DNA from: Mycoplana dimorpha
GTDB lineage: Bacteria > Pseudomonadota > Alphaproteobacteria > Rhizobiales > Rhizobiaceae
Reading direction: 5' to 3'
Assembly: GCF_003046475.1 (NCBI RefSeq)
Contig: NZ_PZZZ01000006.1
Location: 62,001 to 126,000 of the forward strand
Length of the DNA: 64,000 nucleotides
Shown here: positions 37,171 through 45,461 of the stretch, piece after piece
How the letters are laid out: every line of letters starts with the position of its first letter
Position numbering within the stretch: position 1 is the stretch's first letter
Made by a program: the position numbers and the translations under genes
Notes under the pieces: model-generated
Database searches by the model: none
What the model was told of the DNA's origin: nothing
What the model saw: only the letters and a program-made list of their open reading frames with translations

Positions 37171-37944
37171 ATGCCCTGGCTCAAGACCCTTGCCGCCGCG
37201 ACCCTCCTGCAGGCGGCCTTCCTGCTTCCGGCCACCGCCGGTGAAAACCTGTCCGCGATCCAGTCCGCCGGTGCCATCAGGATCGGCACCGAGGGCACCT
37301 ATGCCCCGTTCACCTATCACGACACGTCCGGCAAGCTCGTCGGCTTCGATGTCGAGATCGGCGAGGCGGTGGCGGCGAAGCTCGGCGTCAAGCCCGAGTT
37401 CATCGAGGGCAAGTGGGACGGTCTGATCGCCGGCCTCGACGCCAACCGTTACGACGCGGTGATCAACCAGGTCGGCATCACCGAAGCGCGCAAGCAGAAG
37501 TACGATTTCTCCGAGCCCTACATCGCCTCCAAGGCAGTCCTGATCGTGCGCGCCGACGACGACAGCATCAAGGGCTTTGCCGACCTGAAGGGCAAGAAGT
37601 CGGCGCAGTCGCTGACCTCGAACTTCGGCAAGCTCGCCCAGGAGAACGGCGCCGAGCTCGTCGGCACCGACGGCTTCGACCAATCGATCCAGCTGGTGCT
37701 GACCGGCCGCGCAGACGCGACCATCAACGACAGCCTCTCCTACCTCGACTTCAAGAAGCAGAAGCCCGACGCCAACGTGAAGATCGCCGCCGAGCAGCCG
37801 AATGCCGACTATTCCGGCATCATCGTGCGCAAGGGCGAGCCGGAGCTGGTCGAGGCGATCAACAAGGCGCTCGACGAAATCAAGGCCGACGGCACCTACC
37901 AGAAGATCGCCGACAAGTACTTCGGCCAGGACGTATCTAAGTAA
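37171..37944 (+). CDS. ABC transporter periplasmic amino-acid-binding protein
   Basis: A 257-residue family-3 solute-binding protein with signal peptide (residues 1-23). It has GAIRIGTEGTYAPFTYHD, GFDVEIGEAVAAKLG, and DAVINQVGITEARKQKYDFSEPY, the signature of the cystine/polar amino acid branch. It delivers ligand to the permease and ATPase encoded next. The 300-bp gap before the permease contains a strong hairpin that may lower downstream expression, as is common after binding-protein genes. No copy of the nearby TTGTCGACAA operator precedes it. Confidence 0.9.
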   Translation: MPWLKTLAAATLLQAAFLLPATAGENLSAIQSAGAIRIGTEGTYAPFTYHDTSGKLVGFDVEIGEAVAAKLGVKPEFIEGKWDGLIAGLDANRYDAVINQVGITEARKQKYDFSEPYIASKAVLIVRADDDSIKGFADLKGKKSAQSLTSNFGKLAQENGAELVGTDGFDQSIQLVLTGRADATINDSLSYLDFKKQKPDANVKIAAEQPNADYSGIIVRKGEPELVEAINKALDEIKADGTYQKIADKYFGQDVSK

Positions 37945-38156
37945 CCGGCAACGGCGCGCGGCGCGCGCCTGTTTCCGCCCCGGCCCTTCCCCAGATGAGG
38001 GCGGGCCAATCTTCCACGGCTCTTCGCCGCATCAACACCATCGCTACTGCCGAACGTGCGCCGAAAAAACGAGCGACCAATGGCTCTCTCATGAGCCGGT
38101 CCGAATTGCGGACTTGCCGATCGGCCGGCCCGGTGGGGATGGCACATCGCGCTCCC

Positions 38157-38195
38157 GCCCCTCCCCCCTTGTGGGGAGGGGTTGGGGAGGGGTAG
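38157..38195. repeat. G/C-tract hairpin repeat between binding-protein and permease genes
   Basis: CCCCTCCCC and GGGGAGGGG arms flank a short TTGT-containing loop, followed by a second GGGGAGGGG copy. C/G-tract hairpins of this form recur between genes in many alphaproteobacteria. Here it could stabilise the upstream mRNA or attenuate transcription within the operon. The remaining part of the 37945-38248 gap shows no gene. Confidence 0.6.
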
Positions 38196-38248
38196 TTTCA
38201 CGGACGTTACCGGGCGGACAGCTGCCCCGCTCAACTTGAGGACCGCCC

Positions 38249-38929
38249 TTGCCGCACTGGCTCCAACTGATGATCGATTCGCTCGGCCCGCTCCTGTGGG
38301 CAGGGCTCGTCTTCACCATCCCGCTGACGCTGCTGTCCTTCGCCTTCGGATTGTCGCTCGGGCTACTGGTCGCGATCGTCCGGCTTTTCGCGCCGAAACC
38401 CTTCGTGGCGATCGCGCGCTTCTATGTCTGGATCATCCGCGGCACGCCGCTGCTGGTGCAGCTCTTCGTCATCTTCTACGGCCTGCCGAGCGTCGGCATC
38501 CTGCTCGATGCGTTTTCGGCGGCGCTGATCGGCTTCACCCTAAACGTCGGCGCCTACACCTCCGAGATCATCCGGGCGGTGATCGCCTCGGTGCCGCGCG
38601 GCCAGTGGGAGGCCTCCTATTCGATCGGCATGAGCTGGGGCCAGGCGATGCGCCGCACCATCCTGCCGCAGGCCGGCCGCACCGCCGTGCCGCCGCTGTC
38701 CAACACCTTCATCTCGCTCGTCAAGGACACGTCGCTGGCCGCCGCGATCACCGTGCCGGAGCTGTTCCAGACCGCACAGCGGATCGTCGCCACCACCTAC
38801 GAACCGCTGATCCTCTACATCGAGGCGGCGCTGATCTACCTCGCCATGAGTTCGGTCCTGTCGGCATTGCAGGTACGGCTGGAGAAACGCTTTTCCCGCT
38901 ACGGCGGCTTCCTGGAGGCGCGGGCATGA
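38249..38929 (+). CDS. Polar amino acid ABC transporter permease
   Basis: A 226-residue HisM-type inner-membrane permease. It has the EAA loop (EASYSIGMSWGQAMRRTILPQAG) for ATPase docking and RGTPLLVQLFVIFYGLP, plus four to five hydrophobic helices. The start is a TTG with GAGGA six bases upstream; an ATG seven codons in is less well placed. The stop overlaps the ATPase ATG (ATGA). Confidence 0.9.
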   Translation: MPHWLQLMIDSLGPLLWAGLVFTIPLTLLSFAFGLSLGLLVAIVRLFAPKPFVAIARFYVWIIRGTPLLVQLFVIFYGLPSVGILLDAFSAALIGFTLNVGAYTSEIIRAVIASVPRGQWEASYSIGMSWGQAMRRTILPQAGRTAVPPLSNTFISLVKDTSLAAAITVPELFQTAQRIVATTYEPLILYIEAALIYLAMSSVLSALQVRLEKRFSRYGGFLEARA

Positions 38930-39687
38930 TCGTTCTCGACCACATCGAGAAGCGCTTCGGCGACAACCTCGTGCTGAAGGACGTCAGCGTCGAGATGCCC
39001 GAGGGTTCGGTGACGGCGCTGGTCGGCCCGTCCGGCGGCGGCAAGAGCACGCTCCTGCGCTGCGTCAACCTTCTGGAGATCCCGACGAGCGGCACGGTGC
39101 GGATCGGCGAGGAGGCGCTGTCGTTCTCGCCGGGCGGCAAGACCGGCTGGCCGGAGATTCAGCGCCTGCGCCGGCAGACCGGTATGGTCTTCCAGAATTT
39201 CCAGCTCTTTCCGCATCGCACCGCCATCGAGAATGTCATGGAAGGGCTGGTGACCGTGCTGAAATGGCCGGCCGAGCGGGCGCGGGCGCGGGCGATGGAA
39301 CTGCTCGAAAAGGTGGGCATGGCCCACAAGGCCGACGCCTGGCCGGCAACGCTGTCGGGCGGCCAGCAGCAGCGCGTGGCGATCGCCCGCGCGCTCGCCC
39401 CCTCCCCGCGCGTGCTGCTCTGCGACGAGCCGACCTCGGCGCTCGACCCGGAACTCGCCGAGGAGGTCGTCGACGTGCTCGGGCGGCTGGCCCGCGAGGG
39501 CACGACGATGATGATGGCGACGCACGACCTGCGCCTCGCCTCGCGCGTCGCCGACAAGGTCGTCTTCCTCGACGGCGGCGTGGTCGTCGAAAGCGGCCCG
39601 CCGGCGCAGATCTTTTCCAGGCCCGAGCGCGAGCGCACCAAACGCTTCATCGCCTCGCTGAACGTCACCGCCGACTACGAGATCTGA
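38926..39687 (+). CDS. Polar amino acid ABC transporter ATP-binding protein
   Basis: A 253-residue GlnQ-type ATPase. Walker A is GPSGGGKST, the Q-loop FQNFQLFPH, the signature LSGGQQQR, Walker B LLCDEPTSALDP and the H-loop ATHDL. It powers import with the permease it overlaps by four bases. One permease gene is seen, so the pump presumably uses a homodimer. The ligand is not known; cystine or another amino acid by family. Confidence 0.92.
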   Translation: MIVLDHIEKRFGDNLVLKDVSVEMPEGSVTALVGPSGGGKSTLLRCVNLLEIPTSGTVRIGEEALSFSPGGKTGWPEIQRLRRQTGMVFQNFQLFPHRTAIENVMEGLVTVLKWPAERARARAMELLEKVGMAHKADAWPATLSGGQQQRVAIARALAPSPRVLLCDEPTSALDPELAEEVVDVLGRLAREGTTMMMATHDLRLASRVADKVVFLDGGVVVESGPPAQIFSRPERERTKRFIASLNVTADYEI

Positions 39688-39741
39688 GAGATGACGGGCC
39701 GCGGCCCGCATTATTTCAAGGTCCGGCGCGGGCCGTATTTC

Positions 39742-39751
39742 TTGTCGACAA
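39742..39751. promoter_or_regulatory. TTGTCGACAA palindromic operator, copy 1 (before M24 peptidase)
   Basis: A perfect 10-bp palindrome TTGTCGACAA, 97 bp upstream of the M24 peptidase start. It is one of three copies in 2.1 kb, all in front of genes. The form TTGT-N2-ACAA agrees with sites of FadR-type GntR regulators, one of which is encoded at 41116. It probably marks the peptidase promoter. Confidence 0.7.
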
Positions 39752-39847
39752 ATTGCCCACAAAGGAAATAATCTGTACCGCCGCCGGCTCACCCGGCGCG
39801 ATCGGTCGATGCCGATCTCTTGCCGTCGAACCAGGACCGGAGCCGCC

Positions 39848-40990
39848 ATGTCTTTTCCAACACCGCCCCAATTCATCACCGACGTGGAACGGCAGGCCCG
39901 GCTGCAGCGGCTGCGCGACGACATGCTGGTCGCCGGCTTCGCAGGGGTCTTGCTCGGCTCGACCGAGAGCCTGCGCTACTTCACCGGTCTCGTCTGGCAC
40001 CAGAGCGAGCGGCTGCTCGGCGCGCTCGTCACCCCGACCACGCTGACCTATGTCGTGCCGGCCTTCGAGATGAGCCGCGTCGAGACGCTGCCGCACCTGC
40101 CCGGCGACATCGCCACCTGGGAAGAAGAGGAAAGCCCCACTAGCCTAGTGGCATCGCTGCTCGGGCCGAACGGGAAATTGGCGCTTGACGACGCGCTGCC
40201 GCTCTTTGCCTATCACGCGCTGGCTGCAAGCCTCGGCCAGGAACGGCTCGCCGACGGCGGCCGGCTTATCCGCAACCTGCGCCTTCGCAAGTCGCCGGCC
40301 GAGATCGCCATCATCGAGTACGCCATGGGGCTGACGCTGGAGGTGCACAAGCGCGCCCATGCCATCATGAAGCCGGGCATCCGCGCCTCCGAGGTGGTGC
40401 GCTACATCGACGAGCAGCACCGGGCGCTCGGCGCCTCGGAGGGTTCGACCTTCTGCATCGTCTCCTTCGGCGCCGCGACCGCGCTGCCGCACGGCGCCGA
40501 TGGCGAGCAGACGCTGGCCGCCGGCGACGTCATCCTGGTCGATACCGGAACGCGCATCGACGGCTACCATTCCGACCTGACACGTACTTATGTGCTCGAC
40601 GAGCCTGTTGCGGAGTTCGCCCGCGCCTGGGCGATCGAACGGGAGGCCCAGCAGGCGGTGTTCGACGCAGCCAGCATCGGTGCCCCCTGCGCAAGCCTCG
40701 ACGACGCTGCGCGCGCCACGCTCGTCCGCCACGGGCTCGGTCCCGACTACCGGCTGCCGGGCCTGCCGCACCGCGCCGGTCACGGGCTTGGCCTGGAAAT
40801 CCACGAGGAGCCCTATATCGTCCGCGGCAACGACGTGCCGCTCGCCGAAGGCATGTGCTTCTCGGTCGAGCCCATGCTCGTCTTCCCGGACCGCTTCGGC
40901 ATCCGTCTGGAAGACCATATCCACATGACGGCGAGCGGGCCGGCATGGTTCACCGCGCCTGCAAAGGGTCCGGCCGAGCCCTTCGCGTGA
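39848..40990 (+). CDS. M24-family metallopeptidase (Xaa-Pro dipeptidase/aminopeptidase-like)
   Basis: A 380-residue pita-bread enzyme with an N-terminal creatinase-like domain (about 1-145). The five dinuclear-metal ligands are all visible: D232 (VDTGTRID), D243 (HSDLTRT), H312 (AGHGLGLEIH), E341 (SVEPM) and E355 (RLEDHI). It should cut Xaa-Pro bonds or a related small substrate (prolidase, creatinase and ectoine hydrolase are relatives). It shares an operator sequence with the regulator gene and the DapA-like gene, so a role in feeding proline or hydroxyproline is likely by context. Confidence 0.88.
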   Translation: MSFPTPPQFITDVERQARLQRLRDDMLVAGFAGVLLGSTESLRYFTGLVWHQSERLLGALVTPTTLTYVVPAFEMSRVETLPHLPGDIATWEEEESPTSLVASLLGPNGKLALDDALPLFAYHALAASLGQERLADGGRLIRNLRLRKSPAEIAIIEYAMGLTLEVHKRAHAIMKPGIRASEVVRYIDEQHRALGASEGSTFCIVSFGAATALPHGADGEQTLAAGDVILVDTGTRIDGYHSDLTRTYVLDEPVAEFARAWAIEREAQQAVFDAASIGAPCASLDDAARATLVRHGLGPDYRLPGLPHRAGHGLGLEIHEEPYIVRGNDVPLAEGMCFSVEPMLVFPDRFGIRLEDHIHMTASGPAWFTAPAKGPAEPFA

Positions 40991-41094
40991 GGCCCGGCGG
41001 CCGTCCCTCCTCTCAGGATTGCGGCGCCACACGGGCGCCGCCGAGCTGGAAGAGCCGGAAGCTGTTGATTCGACGTGTGAATTGAAGTATTCAT

Positions 41095-41106
41095 TTTGTC
41101 GACAAA
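41095..41106. promoter_or_regulatory. TTGTCGACAA palindromic operator, copy 2 (at the gntR start)
   Basis: TTTGTCGACAAA, a 12-bp perfect palindrome, ends ten bases before the gntR ATG and overlaps its Shine-Dalgarno AAAGGA. A bound repressor here would block its own gene. Confidence 0.72.
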
Positions 41107-41115
41107 GGATTGCCC

Positions 41116-41823
41116 ATGACCGATTTGGATTCCGATTCCGACCTTCCCGAGCGCAAGCGCGGCTCCGGCGCAAGGATGGTCTATGACCTGCTGCGCGACG
41201 AGATCATTGACCTGAAGCTTGCGCCGGGCAGCCCTATCGACGAGGTGCAGCTGGCCGAGCGGTTCAAGATGTCGCGCACCCCGATCCGCGAGGCGCTGGT
41301 GCGGCTGGCCGGCGAAGGCCTGATCGAGACCTTGCCCAACCGCTCGACAATGGTGTCAAACATCGACTTCCTGAACCTGCACACCTTCTTCGATGCGCTG
41401 GTGCTGATGTACCGTGTCACCACACGGCTGGCAGCGCAGTACCACCGGCCCGAGGACCTCGTGGTGATCCGCCGCTTCCACGAGGACTACGCGGCCGCAG
41501 TGAAGGCGCACGATGCGCTGGCGATGATCGCCACCAATGCCGCCTTCCATTCGGCGATCGCGGAGGCCGGCCGCAACCCCTATTTCACCAGCCTGTTCCG
41601 CAGGATCCTCGACGAGGGGCGCCGCATACTGCGCCTTTACTACCGATCCTACGAGGAGCAGTTCCCGCAGCGCTTCGTGGAAGAGCATGCCGAGCTGATC
41701 GCCGTCATCGCTGCCCGCGACGTCGAGGGTGCCGATCGCCTGGCCAGGGCGCACGCCGAGCAGATCGTCCGCCAGATCCAGACGCTTTTCAGCCGCCAGG
41801 AGCGGCTCGACATGGCCCTGTGA
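41116..41823 (+). CDS. GntR-family transcriptional regulator, FCD subfamily
   Basis: A 235-residue regulator with an N-terminal winged helix (about 20-85, DEVQLAERFKMSRTPIREALVRL) and an all-helical FCD ligand domain (about 95-215) with histidines that bind metal and acid effectors in the family. It sits between the M24 peptidase and DapA-like genes, each behind a TTGTCGACAA palindrome, and has one over its own start. It is therefore most likely a repressor of these units, released by a hydroxyproline or pyrroline intermediate (inference). AAAGGA lies six bases before ATG 41116. Confidence 0.9.
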   Translation: MTDLDSDSDLPERKRGSGARMVYDLLRDEIIDLKLAPGSPIDEVQLAERFKMSRTPIREALVRLAGEGLIETLPNRSTMVSNIDFLNLHTFFDALVLMYRVTTRLAAQYHRPEDLVVIRRFHEDYAAAVKAHDALAMIATNAAFHSAIAEAGRNPYFTSLFRRILDEGRRILRLYYRSYEEQFPQRFVEEHAELIAVIAARDVEGADRLARAHAEQIVRQIQTLFSRQERLDMAL

Positions 41824-41838
41824 GTCGCTGTCGATTTC

Positions 41839-41848
41839 TTGTCGACAA
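41839..41848. promoter_or_regulatory. TTGTCGACAA palindromic operator, copy 3 (before the dapA-like gene)
   Basis: A perfect 10-bp palindrome 16 bp after the gntR stop and 89 bp before the start of the DapA-like gene, followed by A+T-rich sequence that could hold the promoter. Confidence 0.7.
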
Positions 41849-41936
41849 ATAAAATACAGCGAGCTATGATCCTTCACGAAGGTAAGGAACCGGCACGTCC
41901 GGTCCCTTCCAACCCATGGTCCAGAGGAGTTTTGAT

Positions 41937-42899
41937 ATGAAGACCGAGATTTTTGCCGGCGTCATCCCTGCGCTGATGACCCCTTGCAAGGACGACCGCA
42001 CCCCCGATTTCGACGCGCTGGTCCGCAAGGGCAAGGAGCTGATCGAAAAGGGCATGTCGGCCGTCGTCTATTGCGGCTCCATGGGTGACTGGCCGCTGCT
42101 GACCGACGCGCAGCGCATGGAAGGCGTCGAGCGCCTGGTCAAGGCCGGCGTGCCGGTCATCGTCGGCACCGGCGCCGTCAACACCGCCACGGCCGTTGCC
42201 CACGCCGCGCACGCCCAGAAGGTCGGCGCGCACGGCCTCATGGTCATCCCGCGCATCCTGTCGCGCGCTTCGATCGTCTCGGCCCAGAAGGACCACTTCA
42301 AGGCGATCCTGGCGGCCGCTCCGGACCTGCCGGCGGTCATCTACAACAGCCCCTATTACGGCTACGCCACCCGCGCCGACCTGTTCTTCGCGCTGCGCGC
42401 CGAGCACCCGAACCTGATTGGCTTCAAGGAATTCGGCGGTGCGGCCGACATGCGCTATGCGGCCGAGCACATCACCAGCCGCGATGACGACGTCATCCTG
42501 ATGGTCGGCGTCGACACCTGCGTCTTCCAGGGCTTCGTCAACTGCGGTGCCGTCGGTGCCATCACCGGCATCGGCTGCGTCCTGCCGAAGGAAGTCCTGC
42601 ACATGTGCAACCTGGCACGCGCTGCCGCCGCCGGCGACGCCGAAGCCCGCCAGCGCGCGATGGAGATGGAACAGGCGCTTGCCGTTCTCTCCTCCTTCGA
42701 CGAAGGCCCGGACCTGGTCCTCTACTACAAGCACATGATGGTGCTGAAGGGCGACAAGGAATACACGCTGCACTTCAACGAGACCGACGCGCTCTCCGAG
42801 AGCCAGCGCGGCTATGTCGAGGCCCAGCTCAAGCTGTTCGACACCTGGTATGCCGATTGGAGCAAGCTCCCGGGCGCGGTCCAGAAGTACAAGCCCTGA
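41937..42899 (+). CDS. hypD: DapA-family enzyme, probably pyrroline-4-hydroxy-2-carboxylate deaminase
   Basis: A 320-residue TIM-barrel Schiff-base enzyme of the dihydrodipicolinate synthase family. The lysine that forms the Schiff base is K164 (LIGFKEFGG) and the acid/base tyrosine Y136 (VIYNSPYYG). Genuine DHDPS is shorter and part of lysine synthesis. In rhizobial hydroxyproline loci a DapA-family protein (HypD) deaminates 1-pyrroline-4-hydroxy-2-carboxylate to alpha-ketoglutarate semialdehyde, and the dehydrogenase and epimerase for that route lie 5-12 kb downstream. AGAGGAG precedes the ATG; a strong terminator follows. Another keto-acid aldolase role remains possible. Confidence 0.82.
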   Translation: MKTEIFAGVIPALMTPCKDDRTPDFDALVRKGKELIEKGMSAVVYCGSMGDWPLLTDAQRMEGVERLVKAGVPVIVGTGAVNTATAVAHAAHAQKVGAHGLMVIPRILSRASIVSAQKDHFKAILAAAPDLPAVIYNSPYYGYATRADLFFALRAEHPNLIGFKEFGGAADMRYAAEHITSRDDDVILMVGVDTCVFQGFVNCGAVGAITGIGCVLPKEVLHMCNLARAAAAGDAEARQRAMEMEQALAVLSSFDEGPDLVLYYKHMMVLKGDKEYTLHFNETDALSESQRGYVEAQLKLFDTWYADWSKLPGAVQKYKP

Positions 42900-42922
42900 T
42901 CGCTTAGAACCTTTCGCCTTCG

Positions 42923-42956
42923 AAAAGGCCCTCCCGACGGGAGGGCCTTTTCTTTT
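42923..42956 (+). terminator. Intrinsic terminator after the dapA-like gene
   Basis: A perfect stem GGCCCTCCC / GGGAGGGCC with a three-base loop, flanked by A-run and TTTTCTTTT. It ends the plus-strand transcript 24 bp after the stop and could also act on the opposite strand. Confidence 0.9.
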
Positions 42957-43037
42957 GCCGGCAGTGCTTTCCCGCGGGAAATCCTTTGTTGCCGAGGCCT
43001 TTTCCGAGGAATTCTCGGCGCGGGACTCAACGCCCCC

Positions 43038-43150
43038 GTCATGGCCGGACTTGATCCGGCATCCAGCGCGCTCGAGTCCTTGAGCGCAGAATGCTCCTCC
43101 GCACCGCAGACGCGACGCAACTGGATCCCGGATAAGGTCCGGGATGACTG
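43038..43150. repeat. RIME-like palindromic intergenic repeat, copy 2
   Basis: The same three-hairpin element as at 9471-9583 and 59604-59714: CCGGACTTGATCCGG, then GCGCTC...GAGCGC, then a right arm around ATCCCGGATAAGGTCCGGGAT. The 42957-43338 interval has no gene besides it. Confidence 0.85.
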
Positions 43151-43338
43151 AGCGGAGTGTTGCAAGGTCGGCGGTATGTCAGGGCAACCCTTCGAGCGGG
43201 ACATCCCAGACTTTCCGGACGGGAGGGCTCCTGCCAAGGCCAGCGGGATGACGGAAGCCAGTTGCAAGGTGGCGGCTTGCCAGCAATCAGGGCTCTCCTG
43301 TGAAGGCCTTTTCCGCGCATTCGGGCGTCCGGCCGACC

Positions 43339-43370
43339 GAAAACCTCCGGCCCTCGATCAGAGCCGGAGG
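43339..43370 (-). terminator. Terminator after the universal stress protein gene
   Basis: On the minus strand CCTCCGGC pairs with GCCGGAGG and is followed by TTTTC. The same stem and loop (CTGATC) occur after the Ldh2 gene at 46107-46138. A perfect 26-bp palindrome of CCGCCGCCCGGCA type at 43411-43436 lies between this site and the gene. Confidence 0.65.
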
Positions 43371-43443
43371 TCGAAGCGGGTGCGGAAATTTTCCAGTCAA
43401 ATACGTTTTGCCGCCGCCCGGCATGCCGGGCGGCGGTGAAGTT

Positions 43444-43938
43444 TCAGGCGCGACCCTGCGGACACACCAGGTGGACCGGAACACTGGTGCGCCCGCGCAC
43501 CCGGTAGGGTTCCTGGCTCCACATCATGCTGCCGATGAACCAGCTGCGGCGGGGATCGGCGCCCATGACGATCGCATCGCACCCCTTGCGCCTTGCCTCG
43601 TTCAGTATGCTTCGGCAGGGATTGCGCGTGGTGACGATGTGACCATCGGCCACCACCCCCGCGCTCTCCAGCTGCGTAATCGCCCAGAGGATATTTTCCT
43701 CCTGTTCGGCCATTTCGCGGCGGCTGGGGCGGAGACCCGGATTGGGCAGGCCGAAGCTCGTACCCCAGAGCCTTGCCACGGTGATGACCTGCGCACGGCC
43801 GCCTTGCGGGCTAACCATGCGCACGGCCAGGTCGATCACGTCCTGCGTGAACCTTCGCCCCTCCGACGCCACCAGCACGCTTCTCACGTTCTGCCGGTCG
43901 TCGGGCGGTTGCCGTTGCCTGAACAGAGCACCGATCAT
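43444..43938 (-). CDS. Universal stress protein-like protein
   Basis: A 164-residue USP-fold protein: SVLVASEGRRFTQDVIDLAVRM at the first strand-helix, AQVITVARLWG and DAIVMGADPRRSW, the late nucleotide-binding-like loop. It starts 11 bp after the stop of an APC transporter gene, with GAGGAG before the ATG. USP domains often accompany or fuse with APC transporters and may regulate them. The ligand (ATP or other) is not predictable. Confidence 0.82.
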   Translation of the reverse strand: MIGALFRQRQPPDDRQNVRSVLVASEGRRFTQDVIDLAVRMVSPQGGRAQVITVARLWGTSFGLPNPGLRPSRREMAEQEENILWAITQLESAGVVADGHIVTTRNPCRSILNEARRKGCDAIVMGADPRRSWFIGSMMWSQEPYRVRGRTSVPVHLVCPQGRA

Positions 43939-43949
43939 CCGGATGCTCC

Positions 43950-45461
43950 TCAGTTGCCGGAAGGCGCTATCGCTGGCGCGAAACCGGCGCGGCGGTCCTC
44001 CGACAGGCGATACCAGTAAAGCGGCAGATACATGAAGATGGTGGCGACGCCGAGGAAATAATAAATCGCCTGACCTCCGATGAAGGAGTAGATCAGGCCG
44101 CCGACCAGCCATACGAAGAAATACAGTGCAGCCAGGAAAAGCGCCACATACTTGAAGTATTCTGGAAGCCGGAATGGACGGTGCACGTTCGGCCGGTCCG
44201 TGCGCAGCAGGTAATAGGCGATGAGCACCGGCACGAACGAACCGAGATAGCCGACATTCGAGAAGGAATAGATTTCGATCGCGCCGCCCATGAACGCGAT
44301 GAGCAGGCTTGCGCCCACGTTGGTCATCATGGCGCGGTCCGGCACATGGTGCTTGTTGAGATGCTGGTAGAAGCGCGGAAACTGACCGTCGATCGACATC
44401 TGGTAGAGCGAGCGCGAACAGCCCATGAGCGAGTTCAATGCCGAAAGCACCAGTGCGATGATGAGCATGATGGCCATCAGCCATTCCATCACAGTTCCCG
44501 CCACACCCGGAAAGATGTTGCTCGCGAATGTGACGAACATGGTCTTGGGATCGACGAGCGCCGGATCCGAAATCGCACTGGCGCCCAGCACCACGACGAA
44601 CGAAATCGGCAGCATGGTGTAGACGAACACGCCGTAGCCGCCCTCGAGCGTCATCGCGATCTTGGCGTCGCGCCCGGGATGCTTGCACTCGCCGATGTAG
44701 CAGGCTGCCGCCTCATAGGCGATCACCGTCCACAGAAGCGGAAAGGCATAGGCGACATACATCATCCAGGCCGGATAGCCGCCGATCGGACTGAAGAAGC
44801 TCGATCCATCCAGATGCGGGAAACCGGCAAGTTCGCTCCAGTTCGCTGCGTCGGGGTTGAAGATGAAGCCGATCGACAGGAAGGTCAGCGGGATCATCGA
44901 CAGCACTGCAAGCACCGTTGCCATGGACGTGCCGAAGCGGATGCCCAGGTAAGCCGGGATGGACAGGACCAAAAGGCCGACGGCCGTGATGGCGAGCGTC
45001 CAGTACGGGATGAAGGTGCTGACCGGCGTGATGCCTTGCGTGGCATCGAGGCCGAACAGGTGGGTGATGTAGAAGGATGCCAGGATCATGTTCAGCGGTG
45101 CTACCGGCATCCAGCCCACCCAATACATCCAGGCGGTAATACCGTTGACATGCGGCGCGAGGCGCGGCCAGCGCTCCTTGTAGGCGGGATAGGCATAGGA
45201 GGGCGAACCGCCGGTGCGTCCCGGCATCATCGCCGAAAGTTCCGCCAGAAGCAGGCAGAGGGCTACACCGGTGAGAGTAAAGAAGGTTATGAAGGGAATG
45301 TACGAAGCGCCGAAAACCGTAAGGAAGGCGGGCGCGGCTCCGGTAACGAGAATTGTGCCTGCTAGACCGATTACAAAGGCTCCCCACCAATTGGTTCCGG
45401 TCTGAAGATTGCCGTGTTCGTAGTCAAGAATGTCTAATGCCTCTGATCCAGTCTGGCTCAT
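43950..45461 (-). CDS. APC-superfamily amino acid permease
   Basis: A 503-residue membrane protein with about twelve hydrophobic segments and the APC pattern: WWGAFVIGLAGTILVTG at the first helix, ELSAMMPGRTGGSPSYAYPA in the second to third, ALNSLMGCSRSLYQMS in the eighth. It imports an amino acid or amine by ion coupling. CGGAGG precedes the ATG at 45461. It forms an operon with the USP-like gene. Location in the hydroxyproline block suggests proline or hydroxyproline, but this is inference. Confidence 0.88.
   Translation of the reverse strand: MSQTGSEALDILDYEHGNLQTGTNWWGAFVIGLAGTILVTGAAPAFLTVFGASYIPFITFFTLTGVALCLLLAELSAMMPGRTGGSPSYAYPAYKERWPRLAPHVNGITAWMYWVGWMPVAPLNMILASFYITHLFGLDATQGITPVSTFIPYWTLAITAVGLLVLSIPAYLGIRFGTSMATVLAVLSMIPLTFLSIGFIFNPDAANWSELAGFPHLDGSSFFSPIGGYPAWMMYVAYAFPLLWTVIAYEAAACYIGECKHPGRDAKIAMTLEGGYGVFVYTMLPISFVVVLGASAISDPALVDPKTMFVTFASNIFPGVAGTVMEWLMAIMLIIALVLSALNSLMGCSRSLYQMSIDGQFPRFYQHLNKHHVPDRAMMTNVGASLLIAFMGGAIEIYSFSNVGYLGSFVPVLIAYYLLRTDRPNVHRPFRLPEYFKYVALFLAALYFFVWLVGGLIYSFIGGQAIYYFLGVATIFMYLPLYWYRLSEDRRAGFAPAIAPSGN

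Noticed and set aside
41937-42899. Lysine-biosynthesis dihydrodipicolinate synthase
   Set aside because: Longer than true DapA and embedded with hydroxyproline genes and a GntR regulator; the deaminase role fits better.
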